From: Rhodocyclaceae bacterium
GTDB taxonomy: Bacteria > Pseudomonadota > Gammaproteobacteria > Burkholderiales > Rhodocyclaceae
NCBI GenBank assembly: GCA_027325905.1
Contig: DAIEEM010000300.1
Location: forward strand, 1 to 8,613
Length of the DNA stretch: 8,613 nucleotides
Reading direction: 5' to 3'
In this document: piece after piece, positions 1-6,026 of the stretch
How positions within the stretch are numbered: position 1 is the stretch's first letter
How the letters are laid out: the number at the start of each line of letters is the position of its first letter
Notes under the pieces: model-generated
The model's database searches: none
The model's input: only the letters and a program-made list of their open reading frames with translations
What the model was told of the DNA's origin: nothing
Made by a program: the position numbers and the translations under genes

Positions 1-908
1 TCCTGCAGCACCCGCTGCGCCGAGACCCCCGGCGGCAGTTCGCGCACGACCAGCTGCCACTGGCCGCGCGCGAGTTCCTCGATGCTCCAGCGCGCGCGCA
101 CCTTCAGGCTGCCGCGGCCCGTGCGGTAGGCCTCGCGGATCTCGGCCGCGGCGCTGATGATCTGGCCACCGCCCGGGTAGTCGGGACCGGGCAGCAGCGC
201 GAACAGTTCGTCGTCAGTGAGCTTGTCGTTCTTCAGCAGCGCCACCGCAGCCGCCGCCACCTCGCGCAGGTTGTGGCTCGGCACCTCGGTGGCCAGGCCC
301 ACGGCGATGCCCGAGGCGCCGTTGAGCAGCACGAAGGGCAGCCGCGCCGGCAACAGCCTGGGCTCCTCCGTGCTGCCGTCGTAATTGGGAACGAAATCGA
401 CGGTGCCCTCGTCGATTTCGTCGAGCAGCAGGCGCGCGATTGGCGACAGCCGCGCCTCGGTGTAGCGCATCGCCGCTGCGCCGTCGCCGTCGCGCGAACC
501 GAAGTTGCCCTGGCCGTCGACCAGCGGATAGCGCAGCGAGAAATCCTGCGCCACACGCACCATGGCGTCATAGACGCTGGTGTCGCCGTGCGGATGGTAT
601 TTGCCGATGACGTCGCCGACGACGCGCGCGCTCTTGACGTGCTTGGACGAAGCGGACAGCCGCATCTCGTTCATGGCATGGAGGATGCGGCGCTGGACGG
701 GCTTCATGCCGTCTTCCACCTGGGGCAGGGCGCGCGAGCGCACCACGCTCATGGCGTAGGCGAGGTAGGCGCGCTCGGCGTAGGCGTCGAGCGGCAGGGC
801 GCCGGCGTCGCCGAAGGTCGGCACAGGGGGCTCGGGCGGATCCGGGGGTAGGCTGCCGGGGGCGTCCTGCGCGTCGAGGTCGTCGAAGAGATCGGGGGTA
901 TGGCTCAT
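1..908 (-). CDS. parC: DNA topoisomerase IV subunit A (ParC), C-terminal part cut off by window edge
   Basis: ParC is the DNA-cleaving subunit of topoisomerase IV, which decatenates daughter chromosomes in the cytoplasm as a ParC2ParE2 complex. About 302 N-terminal residues are visible from the ATG at 908, out of roughly 750 usual for the family. Residues 1-40 are an acidic, proline-rich lead. The breakage-reunion domain follows, with [10 protein letters not shown] near residue 68, the quinolone-determining loop [14 protein letters not shown] (104-117), and the [10 protein letters not shown] segment whose Tyr149 is the catalytic tyrosine by family alignment. NYDGSTEEP and [15 protein letters not shown] follow as expected. 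At the E. coli Ser80 and Glu84 positions there are Thr110 and Asp114. The start is preceded by only a modest Shine-Dalgarno (GGGGAA). It lies 145 bp downstream of parE on the same strand, so co-transcription is likely. ParC rather than GyrA is supported by the adjacent parE. Confidence 0.96.
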   Translation of the reverse strand, partial: MSHTPDLFDDLDAQDAPGSLPPDPPEPPVPTFGDAGALPLDAYAERAYLAYAMSVVRSRALPQVEDGMKPVQRRILHAMNEMRLSASSKHVKSARVVGDVIGKYHPHGDTSVYDAMVRVAQDFSLRYPLVDGQGNFGSRDGDGAAAMRYTEARLSPIARLLLDEIDEGTVDFVPNYDGSTEEPRLLPARLPFVLLNGASGIAVGLATEVPSHNLREVAAAAVALLKNDKLTDDELFALLPGPDYPGGGQIISAAAEIREAYRTGRGSLKVRARWSIEELARGQWQLVVRELPPGVSAQRVLQ

Positions 909-1053
909 GTCAGTTCCCCATTACGCTTTGCGCACGAAACCGAGAGAAGGGCGCTCGACGTTCGCAACGGGCTGTGGCCTTTGCGTCCAGCAAGAACCAA
1001 GACCCCGCCGGCCCGATCGCTCACCAACCTGGATACAAGCGAATGTTTCATTC
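909..1053 (-). other. parE-parC intergenic spacer
   Basis: These 145 bp separate the parE stop from the parC start. I see no terminator with a T-run and no convincing -35/-10 pair, and the open frames crossing it on the plus strand are antisense shadows. The length leaves room for an internal parC promoter, but none is evident. Confidence 0.5.
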
Positions 1054-3027
1054 CTAGACGTCCGCCTCCACGAGGTGTCCCTTTTCTTCCATCCAGGCGC
1101 GGCGCGAGGAGGCTTCGCCCTTGCCCATCAGCAGGTTGAAAAGCTTGGTCGTTTCCTCGCGCATGCCGGTGCGCTCGGCCACGGGCAGCACGCGGCGGGT
1201 GGCCGGGTCCATGGCGGTCTCCCTGAGCTGCTCGGGATTCATCTCGCCCAGGCCCTTGAAGCGGCCGACCTCGGCCTGTTCTGGGCGGAAACCCTCCTTG
1301 GCAAGGCGGTCGCGGATCGCCGCGAGTTCTCCCTCGTCCAGCGCGTAGAGCCGGCGGGCCGGGCGTTTCTTGCCCTGCGCCGGGACGTCGACGCGGTAAA
1401 GCGGCGGCTGGGCGACGAAGATGTGGCCGCGCGCGATCAGCGCCGGAAAGTGGCGATAGAAAAGGGTCAGCAGCAGGGTCTGGATGTGGGCGCCGTCGAC
1501 GTCGGCGTCCGACATGATGACGACCTTGCCGTAACGCAGTCCCGAAAGGTCGGGTTCGGCATCCGGCGCATGGGGATCGACGCCAAGAGCCACCGCGACG
1601 TCGTGGATTTCGGCATTGGCGAACAGTCGGCCGGCTTCGATCTCCCAGGAATTCTGCACCTTGCCCCGCAGCGGCAGGATGGCCTGCGTCTCCTTGTTGC
1701 GCGCCATCTTGGCGCTGCCGCCGGCGGAATCGCCTTCGACGAGGAAAAGTTCGTTCTCGCCGATGTCGGTGGATTCGCAGTCGGTGAGCTTGCCCGGCAG
1801 AACGGCGACGCCGGACTGTTTCTTCTTTTCGACCTTCTGGGCGTTCTTCTGGCGCGCGAGCGCCTGGCGGATCGACAGCTCGGCGATGGCCTTGCCGGCT
1901 TCGATGTGGTTGTTGAGCCAGATCTCGAGCGGGTCGCGCACCATGCCGGAAACAAGCTTGACGGCCTCGCGGCTGTTGAGCTTTTCCTTGACCTGGCCCT
2001 GGAACTGCGGATCGAGGATGCGCGCCGAGAGCACGTAGGCCATGCGCGCACAGACGTCGTCCTGCTGCAGCTTGACGCCGCGCGGCAGCAGGGCGTGGTG
2101 ATCGATGAAGTTCTTCACCGCGTCGAAGACGCCGGCACGCAATCCCGACTCGTGCGTGCCGCCGGCGACCGTGGGAATCAGATTGACGTAGGATTCGGAA
2201 GGCACGGCCTCGGCGAACCAGCCCAAGGCCCAGGAGGCGCCTTCTCCTTCGGCGAAACTTTCATCCGCGGCGCCGGCGTGTTTCTCGCCGGCGAATAGCG
2301 GCGCCACCGGTTCGAAGTGGCCGCTGAGGTCGCGCAGGTAGCCGGCAAGTCCGTCGGGGTAGGTCCAGGTCTTGGTGAGCGGCTTGCCGTCCGCCTGCTC
2401 GATGTCGAGATAGACCTTGACGCCCGGCAGCAGTACGGCCTTGGAACGCAGCAGCCGTTCCAGTTCCGGCATCGGAATGCGGGGCGAGTCGAAATATTTG
2501 GCATCGGGCCAGACGCGCACGCGCGTTCCGGTTTGACGGCCGCAGCTGCCCAGGTCGAGGAGATCGGTGGTCTTCTCGCCGCCGTCGGAGAACTGGATGC
2601 CCCAGGCGCGGCCTTCGCGCCGCACTTCGACGTCGATGCGGGTCGACAGGGCATTGGTCACCGCGACGCCGACGCCGTGGAGGCCGCCGGAGAAGGCATA
2701 AGCGGAATTGCCGCTCTTCTTGTCGAACTTGCCGCCGGCATGCAGGCGGCTGAAAGCCAGAACCACCACCGGGATGCCTTCCTCGGCGTGCAGGCCGACG
2801 GGGATGCCGCGGCCGTCGTCGGTGACGGTGACCGAACCGTCGATGTGCATGAGGACGTGGATGTTCTTGGCAAACCCGGCCAATGCCTCGTCGGCGGCGT
2901 TGTCGACGACCTCCTGGATGATGTGGGTCGGCGAGTCGGTCCGGGTGTACATGCCAGGCCGCTCGCGTACCGGTTCGAGTCCCTTGAGGACGCGAAAGCT
3001 GGATTCGTCGTAGGTCTTCTTGCTCAT
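1054..3027 (-). CDS. parE: DNA topoisomerase IV subunit B (ParE)
   Basis: ParE is the ATPase subunit of topoisomerase IV. The protein has 657 residues; E. coli ParE has 630. The GHKL ATPase domain shows GLEPVRERPGMY (17-27), the catalytic Glu39 with Asn43 in EVVDNAADEAL, DDGRGIP from 70 and the ATP lid GGLHGVG (114-120). The transducer region holds GQVKEKLNS (344-352). This is the QTK-loop position, with Lys347 kept but Val instead of the usual Thr. The Toprim domain shows LVEGDSAGGSA (Glu431) and IMSDADVDGAHIQ (Asp507, Asp509, Asp511). The C-terminus carries GRFKGLGEMNPEQL (588-601). The start matches the usual ParE N-terminus, and the next Met is inside a conserved motif. No Shine-Dalgarno precedes it; the leader instead reads CCTCCTCCCC directly before ATG. 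It is followed on the same strand by parC after 145 bp. Identity is secure because ParE-type spacing and the parC neighbour argue against GyrB. Confidence 0.97.
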   Translation of the reverse strand: MSKKTYDESSFRVLKGLEPVRERPGMYTRTDSPTHIIQEVVDNAADEALAGFAKNIHVLMHIDGSVTVTDDGRGIPVGLHAEEGIPVVVLAFSRLHAGGKFDKKSGNSAYAFSGGLHGVGVAVTNALSTRIDVEVRREGRAWGIQFSDGGEKTTDLLDLGSCGRQTGTRVRVWPDAKYFDSPRIPMPELERLLRSKAVLLPGVKVYLDIEQADGKPLTKTWTYPDGLAGYLRDLSGHFEPVAPLFAGEKHAGAADESFAEGEGASWALGWFAEAVPSESYVNLIPTVAGGTHESGLRAGVFDAVKNFIDHHALLPRGVKLQQDDVCARMAYVLSARILDPQFQGQVKEKLNSREAVKLVSGMVRDPLEIWLNNHIEAGKAIAELSIRQALARQKNAQKVEKKKQSGVAVLPGKLTDCESTDIGENELFLVEGDSAGGSAKMARNKETQAILPLRGKVQNSWEIEAGRLFANAEIHDVAVALGVDPHAPDAEPDLSGLRYGKVVIMSDADVDGAHIQTLLLTLFYRHFPALIARGHIFVAQPPLYRVDVPAQGKKRPARRLYALDEGELAAIRDRLAKEGFRPEQAEVGRFKGLGEMNPEQLRETAMDPATRRVLPVAERTGMREETTKLFNLLMGKGEASSRRAWMEEKGHLVEADV

Positions 3028-3040
3028 GGGGAGGAGGATG
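3028..3040 (-). promoter_or_regulatory. parE leader lacking a Shine-Dalgarno and carrying an anti-SD-like CCTCCT
   Basis: Read on the minus strand, the bases before the parE ATG are CATCCTCCTCCCC. CCTCCT equals the anti-Shine-Dalgarno core of 16S rRNA rather than its complement, so this leader cannot pair with the ribosome in the normal way. The stretch CATCCTCCT (3040-3032) is a perfect 9-nt complement of AGGAGGATG (3439-3431), the ribosome-binding region of the upstream small gene on the same strand. Whether this matters depends on both lying on one transcript, which I cannot tell. Confidence 0.4.
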
Positions 3041-3101
3041 CTTCAGGTGGACTGCGGCGGAACGCGTTCGATCGAGAACTTCCGAGCGTACGGATCAATG
3101 C

Positions 3102-3127
3102 GGAAACGGCGCTGCGGCGCCGTTTCC
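3102..3127 (-). terminator. Perfect 11-bp hairpin after the 96-residue gene, terminator-like but without a T-run
   Basis: GGAAACGGCGC (3102-3112) and GCGCCGTTTCC (3117-3127) are perfect inverted repeats around a four-base loop. The arms can be lengthened past a bulge with ATGCGG/CCGCAT. The hairpin begins eight bases beyond the stop of the small minus-strand gene and 75 bases before parE. No T-run follows on either strand, so intrinsic termination would be weak. It could instead attenuate transcription into parE or protect a 3' end. Confidence 0.5.
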
Positions 3128-3134
3128 TGCCGCA

Positions 3135-3425
3135 TCAATGCACGACAACGGGAAGATTCCATCGTCGCGTCTGGAAGTAGTGCGAGGCGATCATGTTGAT
3201 CGTCGCCATCGTGGCGGTATCGACGGCGAGCCCGGTCGGGTCGACGGCGACATTGTGCTTGTCGTCCACCGCCACCGTGAATTCGACCTCGGCGGCGTTG
3301 ATGAAGGGAATCACGGTTTCCAGTGCCACCAGCGCGCTGGCATAGGCGAGCGAACTGATGTCCTTGGTATCGATGCCCAAGACGGTTTCCTGAGCCGAGG
3401 ATAGGGAATGTGCGAACGATTTCAT
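3135..3425 (-). CDS. Small hypothetical protein, 96 residues
   Basis: I do not recognise this protein. The case for a real gene is the strong Shine-Dalgarno AGGAGG (3439-3434) eight bases before the ATG, the hairpin just past its stop, and an amino-acid composition unlike the Arg- or Ala-rich shadow frames nearby. It has no signal peptide, no cysteine and no clear transmembrane segment. Residues 24-43 look helical and moderately hydrophobic. Residues 46-70 alternate hydrophobic and polar residues with Asp-rich turns (EVEFTVAVDD, VAVDPTGLAV), suggesting beta strands. The tail is TATMATINMIASHYF followed by RRW and PVVVH. A small soluble alpha/beta protein is plausible. It lies 107 bp upstream of parE on the same strand, yet the hairpin between them suggests separate or attenuated transcription. 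Confidence 0.72.
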   Translation of the reverse strand: MKSFAHSLSSAQETVLGIDTKDISSLAYASALVALETVIPFINAAEVEFTVAVDDKHNVAVDPTGLAVDTATMATINMIASHYFQTRRWNLPVVVH

Positions 3426-3660
3426 TCAGTCATCCTCCTGAGGTTTTTCTGCGGCGACGGATGGCTTTGCCGCCCCCGCTGCCGCAACGGCCCGCAATAG
3501 ACGCGTCGAGCCATATCGCCGGCCAAGCATAGCCGGTCGCGCCGCTCGGCAAAGGCGGCGACTTGACAGGCATTTGCCGCTCTGATCCGCGATTTGGGTC
3601 AGCCGCGTTTCCTTCCGCCCTTGTCGGCCGGTATGAGAACGACGAAGAGCCACGGATTGA

Positions 3661-3689
3661 TTTATAATTGCGTCCGCTTACTGCACCAA
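3661..3689 (-). promoter_or_regulatory. Candidate minus-strand promoter for the small gene
   Basis: On the minus strand, TTGGTG (3689-3684) and TATAAA (3666-3661) are separated by 17 bases. The -10 is good and the -35 is partial. It would give a leader of about 230 nt before the 96-residue protein, which is long. The call rests on motif match alone. Confidence 0.3.
3663..3668 (+). promoter_or_regulatory. Perfect TATAAT, candidate -10 for the HiPIP gene
   Basis: TATAAT lies in the most AT-rich part of the divergent spacer, 142 bases before the HiPIP start. No good -35 is found at 16-18 bases upstream, and there is no TG extension. If used, the leader would be about 135 nt. It overlaps the minus-strand candidate -10. 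Confidence 0.35.
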
Positions 3690-3809
3690 AATAAGTTACC
3701 TGGAGGCTAAGCAAGGAAGCGTTTTCGACGTTCCTTCTCCTCCGTCAAGTACCGACCTACCAACCAGCGCCCTACCGTGTCGGTGGCGCACAGTAATGGA
3801 GAGCACAGC

Positions 3810-4085
3810 ATGAAAGTTAATATGAATCAGTCCCGCCGCAATCTGCTGAAACTCGGCGGTACCGCCCTGGCCATGATCCCCGTGCTGGCCTTCGCTGCCA
3901 AGAACGATGCCATGCGCGCGGCGATGAAGTACAAGGATGCGCCGGACGGCGAGAAGCGTTGCTCCACCTGCATGCAGTTCGTTCCGGGCAAGACGGCCAA
4001 CGACAAGGGCGGCTGCAAGCTGTTCCCTGGCGACACCGAAGTGTCCCCCAATGGTTCCTGCGTCGCCTGGGCCAAGAAGCCCTAA
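3810..4085 (+). CDS. hip: High-potential iron-sulfur protein (HiPIP), Tat-exported
   Basis: HiPIPs are small periplasmic one-electron carriers with a [4Fe-4S]3+/2+ cluster. They pass electrons between membrane complexes, cytochromes or photosynthetic reaction centres. The protein has 91 residues. The N-terminus has a twin-arginine motif SRRNLLK (8-14), a hydrophobic stretch (16-27) and a likely cleavage after Ala29 (AFA|A), leaving about 62 residues, short as expected. The four cluster cysteines are Cys51 and Cys54 (CSTC), Cys69 (GGCKLFPGD) and Cys84 (GSCVAW), which is the family pattern. Export of folded cluster protein by Tat is known for HiPIPs. The ATG at 3810 is preferred over an in-frame GTG at 3777 because GGAGAG lies just before it and the Tat motif then sits at the proper distance. 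It is followed by its own strong terminator, so it is probably monocistronic. Its redox partner is not in this window. Confidence 0.95.
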   Translation: MKVNMNQSRRNLLKLGGTALAMIPVLAFAAKNDAMRAAMKYKDAPDGEKRCSTCMQFVPGKTANDKGGCKLFPGDTEVSPNGSCVAWAKKP

Positions 4086-4103
4086 GATTCAGTCATCGGG
4101 AAG

Positions 4104-4133
4104 AAAAAAAGGGCGCGACGAGCGCCCTTTTTT
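4104..4133 (+). terminator. Intrinsic terminator after HiPIP
   Basis: GGGCGC (4111-4116) and GCGCCC (4122-4127) form a GC stem around GACGA, followed by six T. An A-run (4104-4110) precedes the stem and can pair with the T-run, so it could work on both strands. It closes the HiPIP transcript 18 bases past the stop. Confidence 0.92.
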
Positions 4134-4145
4134 CGTCGACGTCCA

Positions 4146-4210
4146 GGCAACGGAGGGCGCTGCGCCTTATGGCCGTAGAATGCGCCGTAGCGGCCAATCG
4201 CTCCGTTGTC
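4146..4210 (+). repeat. Nested inverted repeats able to form a three-way junction
   Basis: The outer arms are 4146-4155 and 4201-4210 (CAACGGAG against CTCCGTTG, extended by one G-T and one G-C pair). They enclose two separate inner hairpins: GGCG/CGCC with loop CTG (4156-4166), and TGGCCG/CGGCCA (4170-4175, 4191-4196). It lies between the HiPIP terminator and the GIY-YIG start, whose AAAGG follows immediately. Pairing is read by eye with no energy calculation. A possible -10 box inside it means a transcript starting there would hold only the right half. Confidence 0.45.
4176..4181 (+). promoter_or_regulatory. Candidate -10 (TAGAAT) for the GIY-YIG/HU unit
   Basis: TAGAAT matches five of six bases of the sigma-70 -10. 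It lies past the HiPIP terminator and about 45 bases before the GIY-YIG ATG. No clear -35 is present at the expected spacing. Some promoter is needed here because the preceding transcript is terminated. Confidence 0.35.
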
Positions 4211-4225
4211 AAAGGCGGTACGGGT

Positions 4226-4542
4226 ATGTCTGATAGTCGTCGGGAGGATCGACCGACCAACTCCTGTTGGCATGTCTATCTGATCGAGTGCGCCGATGGC
4301 TCGCTCTACACCGGCATCACGACGGACGTGGCGCGGCGTTTCCGGGAGCATGTCGCCGGGAAGGGGGGCGATATACCCGTTCCCACAAAGCCGTGCGCTT
4401 GGTAGCATACGGACTCGTCGGACCACGATCAGAAGCGCTGCGCGCCGAGTTTGCGATCAAGCGGCTGCCCAGGGAGAAGAAGATCGAGGCCGTACGATCG
4501 CCACCGCCCGTTTCCATTGATAACAACGAAAGGTTTACCACC
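4226..4542 (+). pseudogene. GIY-YIG domain nuclease-like gene (YhbQ/UPF0213 type) with a frameshift
   Basis: Small single-domain GIY-YIG proteins of this family are about 80-100 residues; most have no firmly assigned role. From the ATG at 4226, residues 15-48 give [20 protein letters not shown] and then [12 protein letters not shown], containing the paired tyrosines (Tyr18, Tyr28) and the conserved arginines. At the G-run 4363-4368 this frame departs from the family and stops at 4403-4405. The -1 frame, starting with CGA at 4369, continues the family exactly: [12 protein letters not shown], then [13 protein letters not shown] with the probable catalytic Glu. One missing G would explain it, whether a real mutation, a sequencing error or slippage. 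The second frame has no stop before HU, so I end the feature at the base before the HU ATG; the domain itself ends near 4490. AAAGG lies ten bases before the start. As it stands the gene is broken unless frameshifting occurs. Confidence 0.82.
4363..4369 (+). other. GGGGGGC run at the frame switch
   Basis: In the reading frame from 4226 the codons here are AAG GGG GGC, so the seven bases fit the X XXY YYZ pattern of bacterial -1 slippery sites. The -1 frame entered after GGC is the one that completes the GIY-YIG domain. A homopolymer indel explains the same data more simply. Confidence 0.5.
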
Positions 4543-4836
4543 ATGAACAAATCGGAACTGATTGAAGCCATCGCCAAGGAAGCAGATCTGTCGAAGGCCG
4601 CCGCCGGTGCATTCCTGGACGCCATGATTGCGGCCGTCACCAAGACCGTCGCCAAGGGCGATACCGTCACCCTCGTCGGCTTCGGCACCTTCAAGTCGTC
4701 GAAGCGCGCAGCGCGCACCGGGCGCAATCCGGCGACGGGCAAGGAGATCAAGATCGCGGCGACCACCGTGGCGCGATTCACGGCCGGTGCCGGCTTCAAG
4801 ACCGCCGTGGCGGGAAAGAAGGCAGCCAAGAAGTAG
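4543..4836 (+). CDS. hup: DNA-binding protein HU
   Basis: HU is a dimeric nucleoid protein that bends and compacts DNA with little sequence specificity and assists replication, recombination and transcription. The 97 residues begin [20 protein letters not shown]. They show the helical dimer base (1-40), the signature VGFGTF (45-50), the beta-arm [17 protein letters not shown] (55-71) with the intercalating Pro63 in RNP, and [13 protein letters not shown] near the end. A short Lys/Ala tail (GKKAAKK) extends past the usual 90-residue length. HU is preferred over IHF because the arm reads RNPATG and the N-terminus is HU-like. The start is chosen from family alignment, with AAAGG nine bases upstream, although the frame is open upstream through the GIY-YIG C-terminus. 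Its own promoter is not obvious. A strong terminator follows. Confidence 0.96.
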   Translation: MNKSELIEAIAKEADLSKAAAGAFLDAMIAAVTKTVAKGDTVTLVGFGTFKSSKRAARTGRNPATGKEIKIAATTVARFTAGAGFKTAVAGKKAAKK

Positions 4837-4853
4837 TCGGCGAGTAGTCGGCG
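4832..4853 (+). repeat. 11-bp perfect tandem duplication over the HU stop
   Basis: AGTAGTCGGCG occurs twice back to back (4832-4842 and 4843-4853); the first copy contains the TAG stop of HU. It is probably a replication-slippage product, and its second copy feeds a small CGGCG/CGCCG hairpin at 4849-4862. Confidence 0.8.
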
Positions 4854-4867
4854 CTTGCGCCGGATCG

Positions 4868-4897
4868 GGAACGGGGCCGCGGGCCCCGTTTCTTTTT
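4868..4897 (+). terminator. Intrinsic terminator after HU
   Basis: ACGGGGCC (4871-4878) and GGCCCCGT (4882-4889) pair around GCG, extendable by A-T and G-T pairs, and are followed by TTCTTTTT. It terminates HU on the plus strand. The T-run is only on the plus side, so termination of the convergent serC transcript here would be weaker. Confidence 0.9.
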
Positions 4898-4940
4898 GTG
4901 CCGGCCGAACCGCGTCGAGGCGTCCGTGGCGACGATGCCG

Positions 4941-6026
4941 CTATCGCCGGCGGCGGAAATCGTCCATGAATTCGCACAGGGCGTCGACGGCGTCGAGCGT
5001 CAGGGCGTTGTAGATCGAGGCGCGAACGCCGCCGAGCGAGCGGTGCCCCGGCAGGCCGTGGAAGCCCGCCGCCTGGGCCAGTCGCAGGAACTCCGCTTCG
5101 CGCTCGGCGGATTCCAGGTTGAAGACGACGTTCATCAGCGAGCGGTCGCCGCGCTCCGCCCGCCCGACGTAGAAGCCGTCGCTGGCGTCGATCAGCGCGT
5201 AAAGCCGGTCGGCCTTGGCGCGGTTGACCTCCGTCATGCGCACCAGGCCGCCGACGTCGCGCAGCAGCCAGCGCGTGACCAGCAGCACGACATAGATGGC
5301 GAACACCGGCGGCGTGTTGAAAATCGAGCGCGCGCTGACATGGTTGCGGTAGTCGAGCGCGGCATGCAGGTTCGCCGGCACGTCCGCCAGCAAGTCCTTG
5401 CGCATGATGACGACGGTGACGCCGGCGGGCCCGAGGTTCTTCTGGGCGTGGGCGTAGATCAGCGCGAAGCGTTCCGCTGCGCAGGGTGCGGAGAGGAAGT
5501 CGGACGACATGTCGCAGACGCGCGGCACGTCGTCCCGGCCGAGGACGCGATGGAACTGCAAGCCTTCGACGGTTTCGTTGGAGACGTAGTGCAAGTAGGC
5601 GGCATCGGCAGCGTACGGCAACTCCGTGTCCCTGGGCAGGCGCCGGAAGCCGGCATCGGCGCCGTCCCACAGCACCTTCACCGCGCCTTCGCGCGCCGCC
5701 TCGGGAATGGCCTTGCCGCTCCAGTATCCCGTGTGCAGGTACTCGGCGGTTTGCGTGCGTCTCCGCAGCAGCAGCATCGGAATCATCGAGAACTGCAGGG
5801 TGGCGCCGCCCTGTAGGAACAGGACGTGGTAGTCCTCGGGAAGATGCAACAGGGCCCGGATGTTGGCTTCGGCTTCCGCCAATACCGCGGCGAACCAGTC
5901 GGAACGGTGGCTGATGCCCAGCAGCGAAAGCCCCTCTTCGGGCACCAGGGCGATGGCGCGCTGGGTCTCGGCCAGGACCGATTCCGGCAGCGCGCCGGGG
6001 CCGCCGGAAAAATTCAGGCGATTCAT
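4941..6026 (-). CDS. serC: Phosphoserine aminotransferase (SerC)
   Basis: SerC is a cytoplasmic PLP enzyme that transaminates 3-phosphohydroxypyruvate with glutamate to O-phosphoserine, and in many bacteria also serves the PLP pathway. The 361 residues match the E. coli length of 362. Visible landmarks are LNFSGGPGALPESVL (4-18), GISHRS with Arg41, FLQGGATLQFSMIPM (70-84), Trp102 in TGYWSGKA, SNETVEGL (149-156), Asp172 in CDMSSD, the PLP lysine Lys196 in AHAQKNLGPAG, and GHRSLGGVRASIYN (327-340) for the phosphate. The N-terminus reads FSGGPGALP where housekeeping enzymes commonly have FSAGPAVLP-like sequence, so it may be a variant clade. Its ATG overlaps the stop of the upstream ATP-grasp gene as ATGA, and no Shine-Dalgarno is seen, which suggests translational coupling. 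The common betaproteobacterial setting near gyrA or pheA is absent here. A second serC elsewhere in the genome is possible. Confidence 0.94.
   Translation of the reverse strand: MNRLNFSGGPGALPESVLAETQRAIALVPEEGLSLLGISHRSDWFAAVLAEAEANIRALLHLPEDYHVLFLQGGATLQFSMIPMLLLRRRTQTAEYLHTGYWSGKAIPEAAREGAVKVLWDGADAGFRRLPRDTELPYAADAAYLHYVSNETVEGLQFHRVLGRDDVPRVCDMSSDFLSAPCAAERFALIYAHAQKNLGPAGVTVVIMRKDLLADVPANLHAALDYRNHVSARSIFNTPPVFAIYVVLLVTRWLLRDVGGLVRMTEVNRAKADRLYALIDASDGFYVGRAERGDRSLMNVVFNLESAEREAEFLRLAQAAGFHGLPGHRSLGGVRASIYNALTLDAVDALCEFMDDFRRRR

Larger units (their letters stand above)
3426..3809. other. Divergent intergenic region between the small gene and HiPIP
   Basis: These 384 bp carry no gene I can support. 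The half next to the small gene is GC-rich, with short inverted repeats such as CGGCAAA (3547-3553) against TTTGCCG (3573-3579). The stretch from about 3650 to 3700 is clearly more AT-rich and contains the candidate promoter elements listed separately. A lone TTGACA at 3563-3568 has no matching -10. Open frames crossing the region on the minus strand are Arg-rich and look like noise. Confidence 0.5.

Noticed and set aside
907..2298. Plus-strand open frame of 463 codons
   Set aside because: It is antisense to parE, whose motifs are unmistakable; the frame is open because of GC-rich codon bias.
3029..3040. Plus-strand GGGGAGGAGGATG resembling a ribosome-binding site plus start
   Set aside because: The ATG touches the purine run with no spacer, and the short frame after it overlaps the hairpin and the antisense gene.
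3563..3591. Perfect TTGACA as a -35 box
   Set aside because: No acceptable -10 lies 16-18 bases downstream, and the match to a sigma-54 site is poor.
3430..3714. Minus-strand open frames of 75 and 94 codons
   Set aside because: Arg-rich, no motifs, no good ribosome-binding site, and they cross the AT-rich promoter region.
3777..3809. GTG start adding 11 residues to HiPIP
   Set aside because: The ATG at 3810 has GGAGAG before it and places the Tat motif at the normal distance.
4429..5670. Minus-strand open frame of 413 codons, Arg-rich
   Set aside because: It crosses serC, the HU terminator and HU in the wrong frame or strand and has no family motif.
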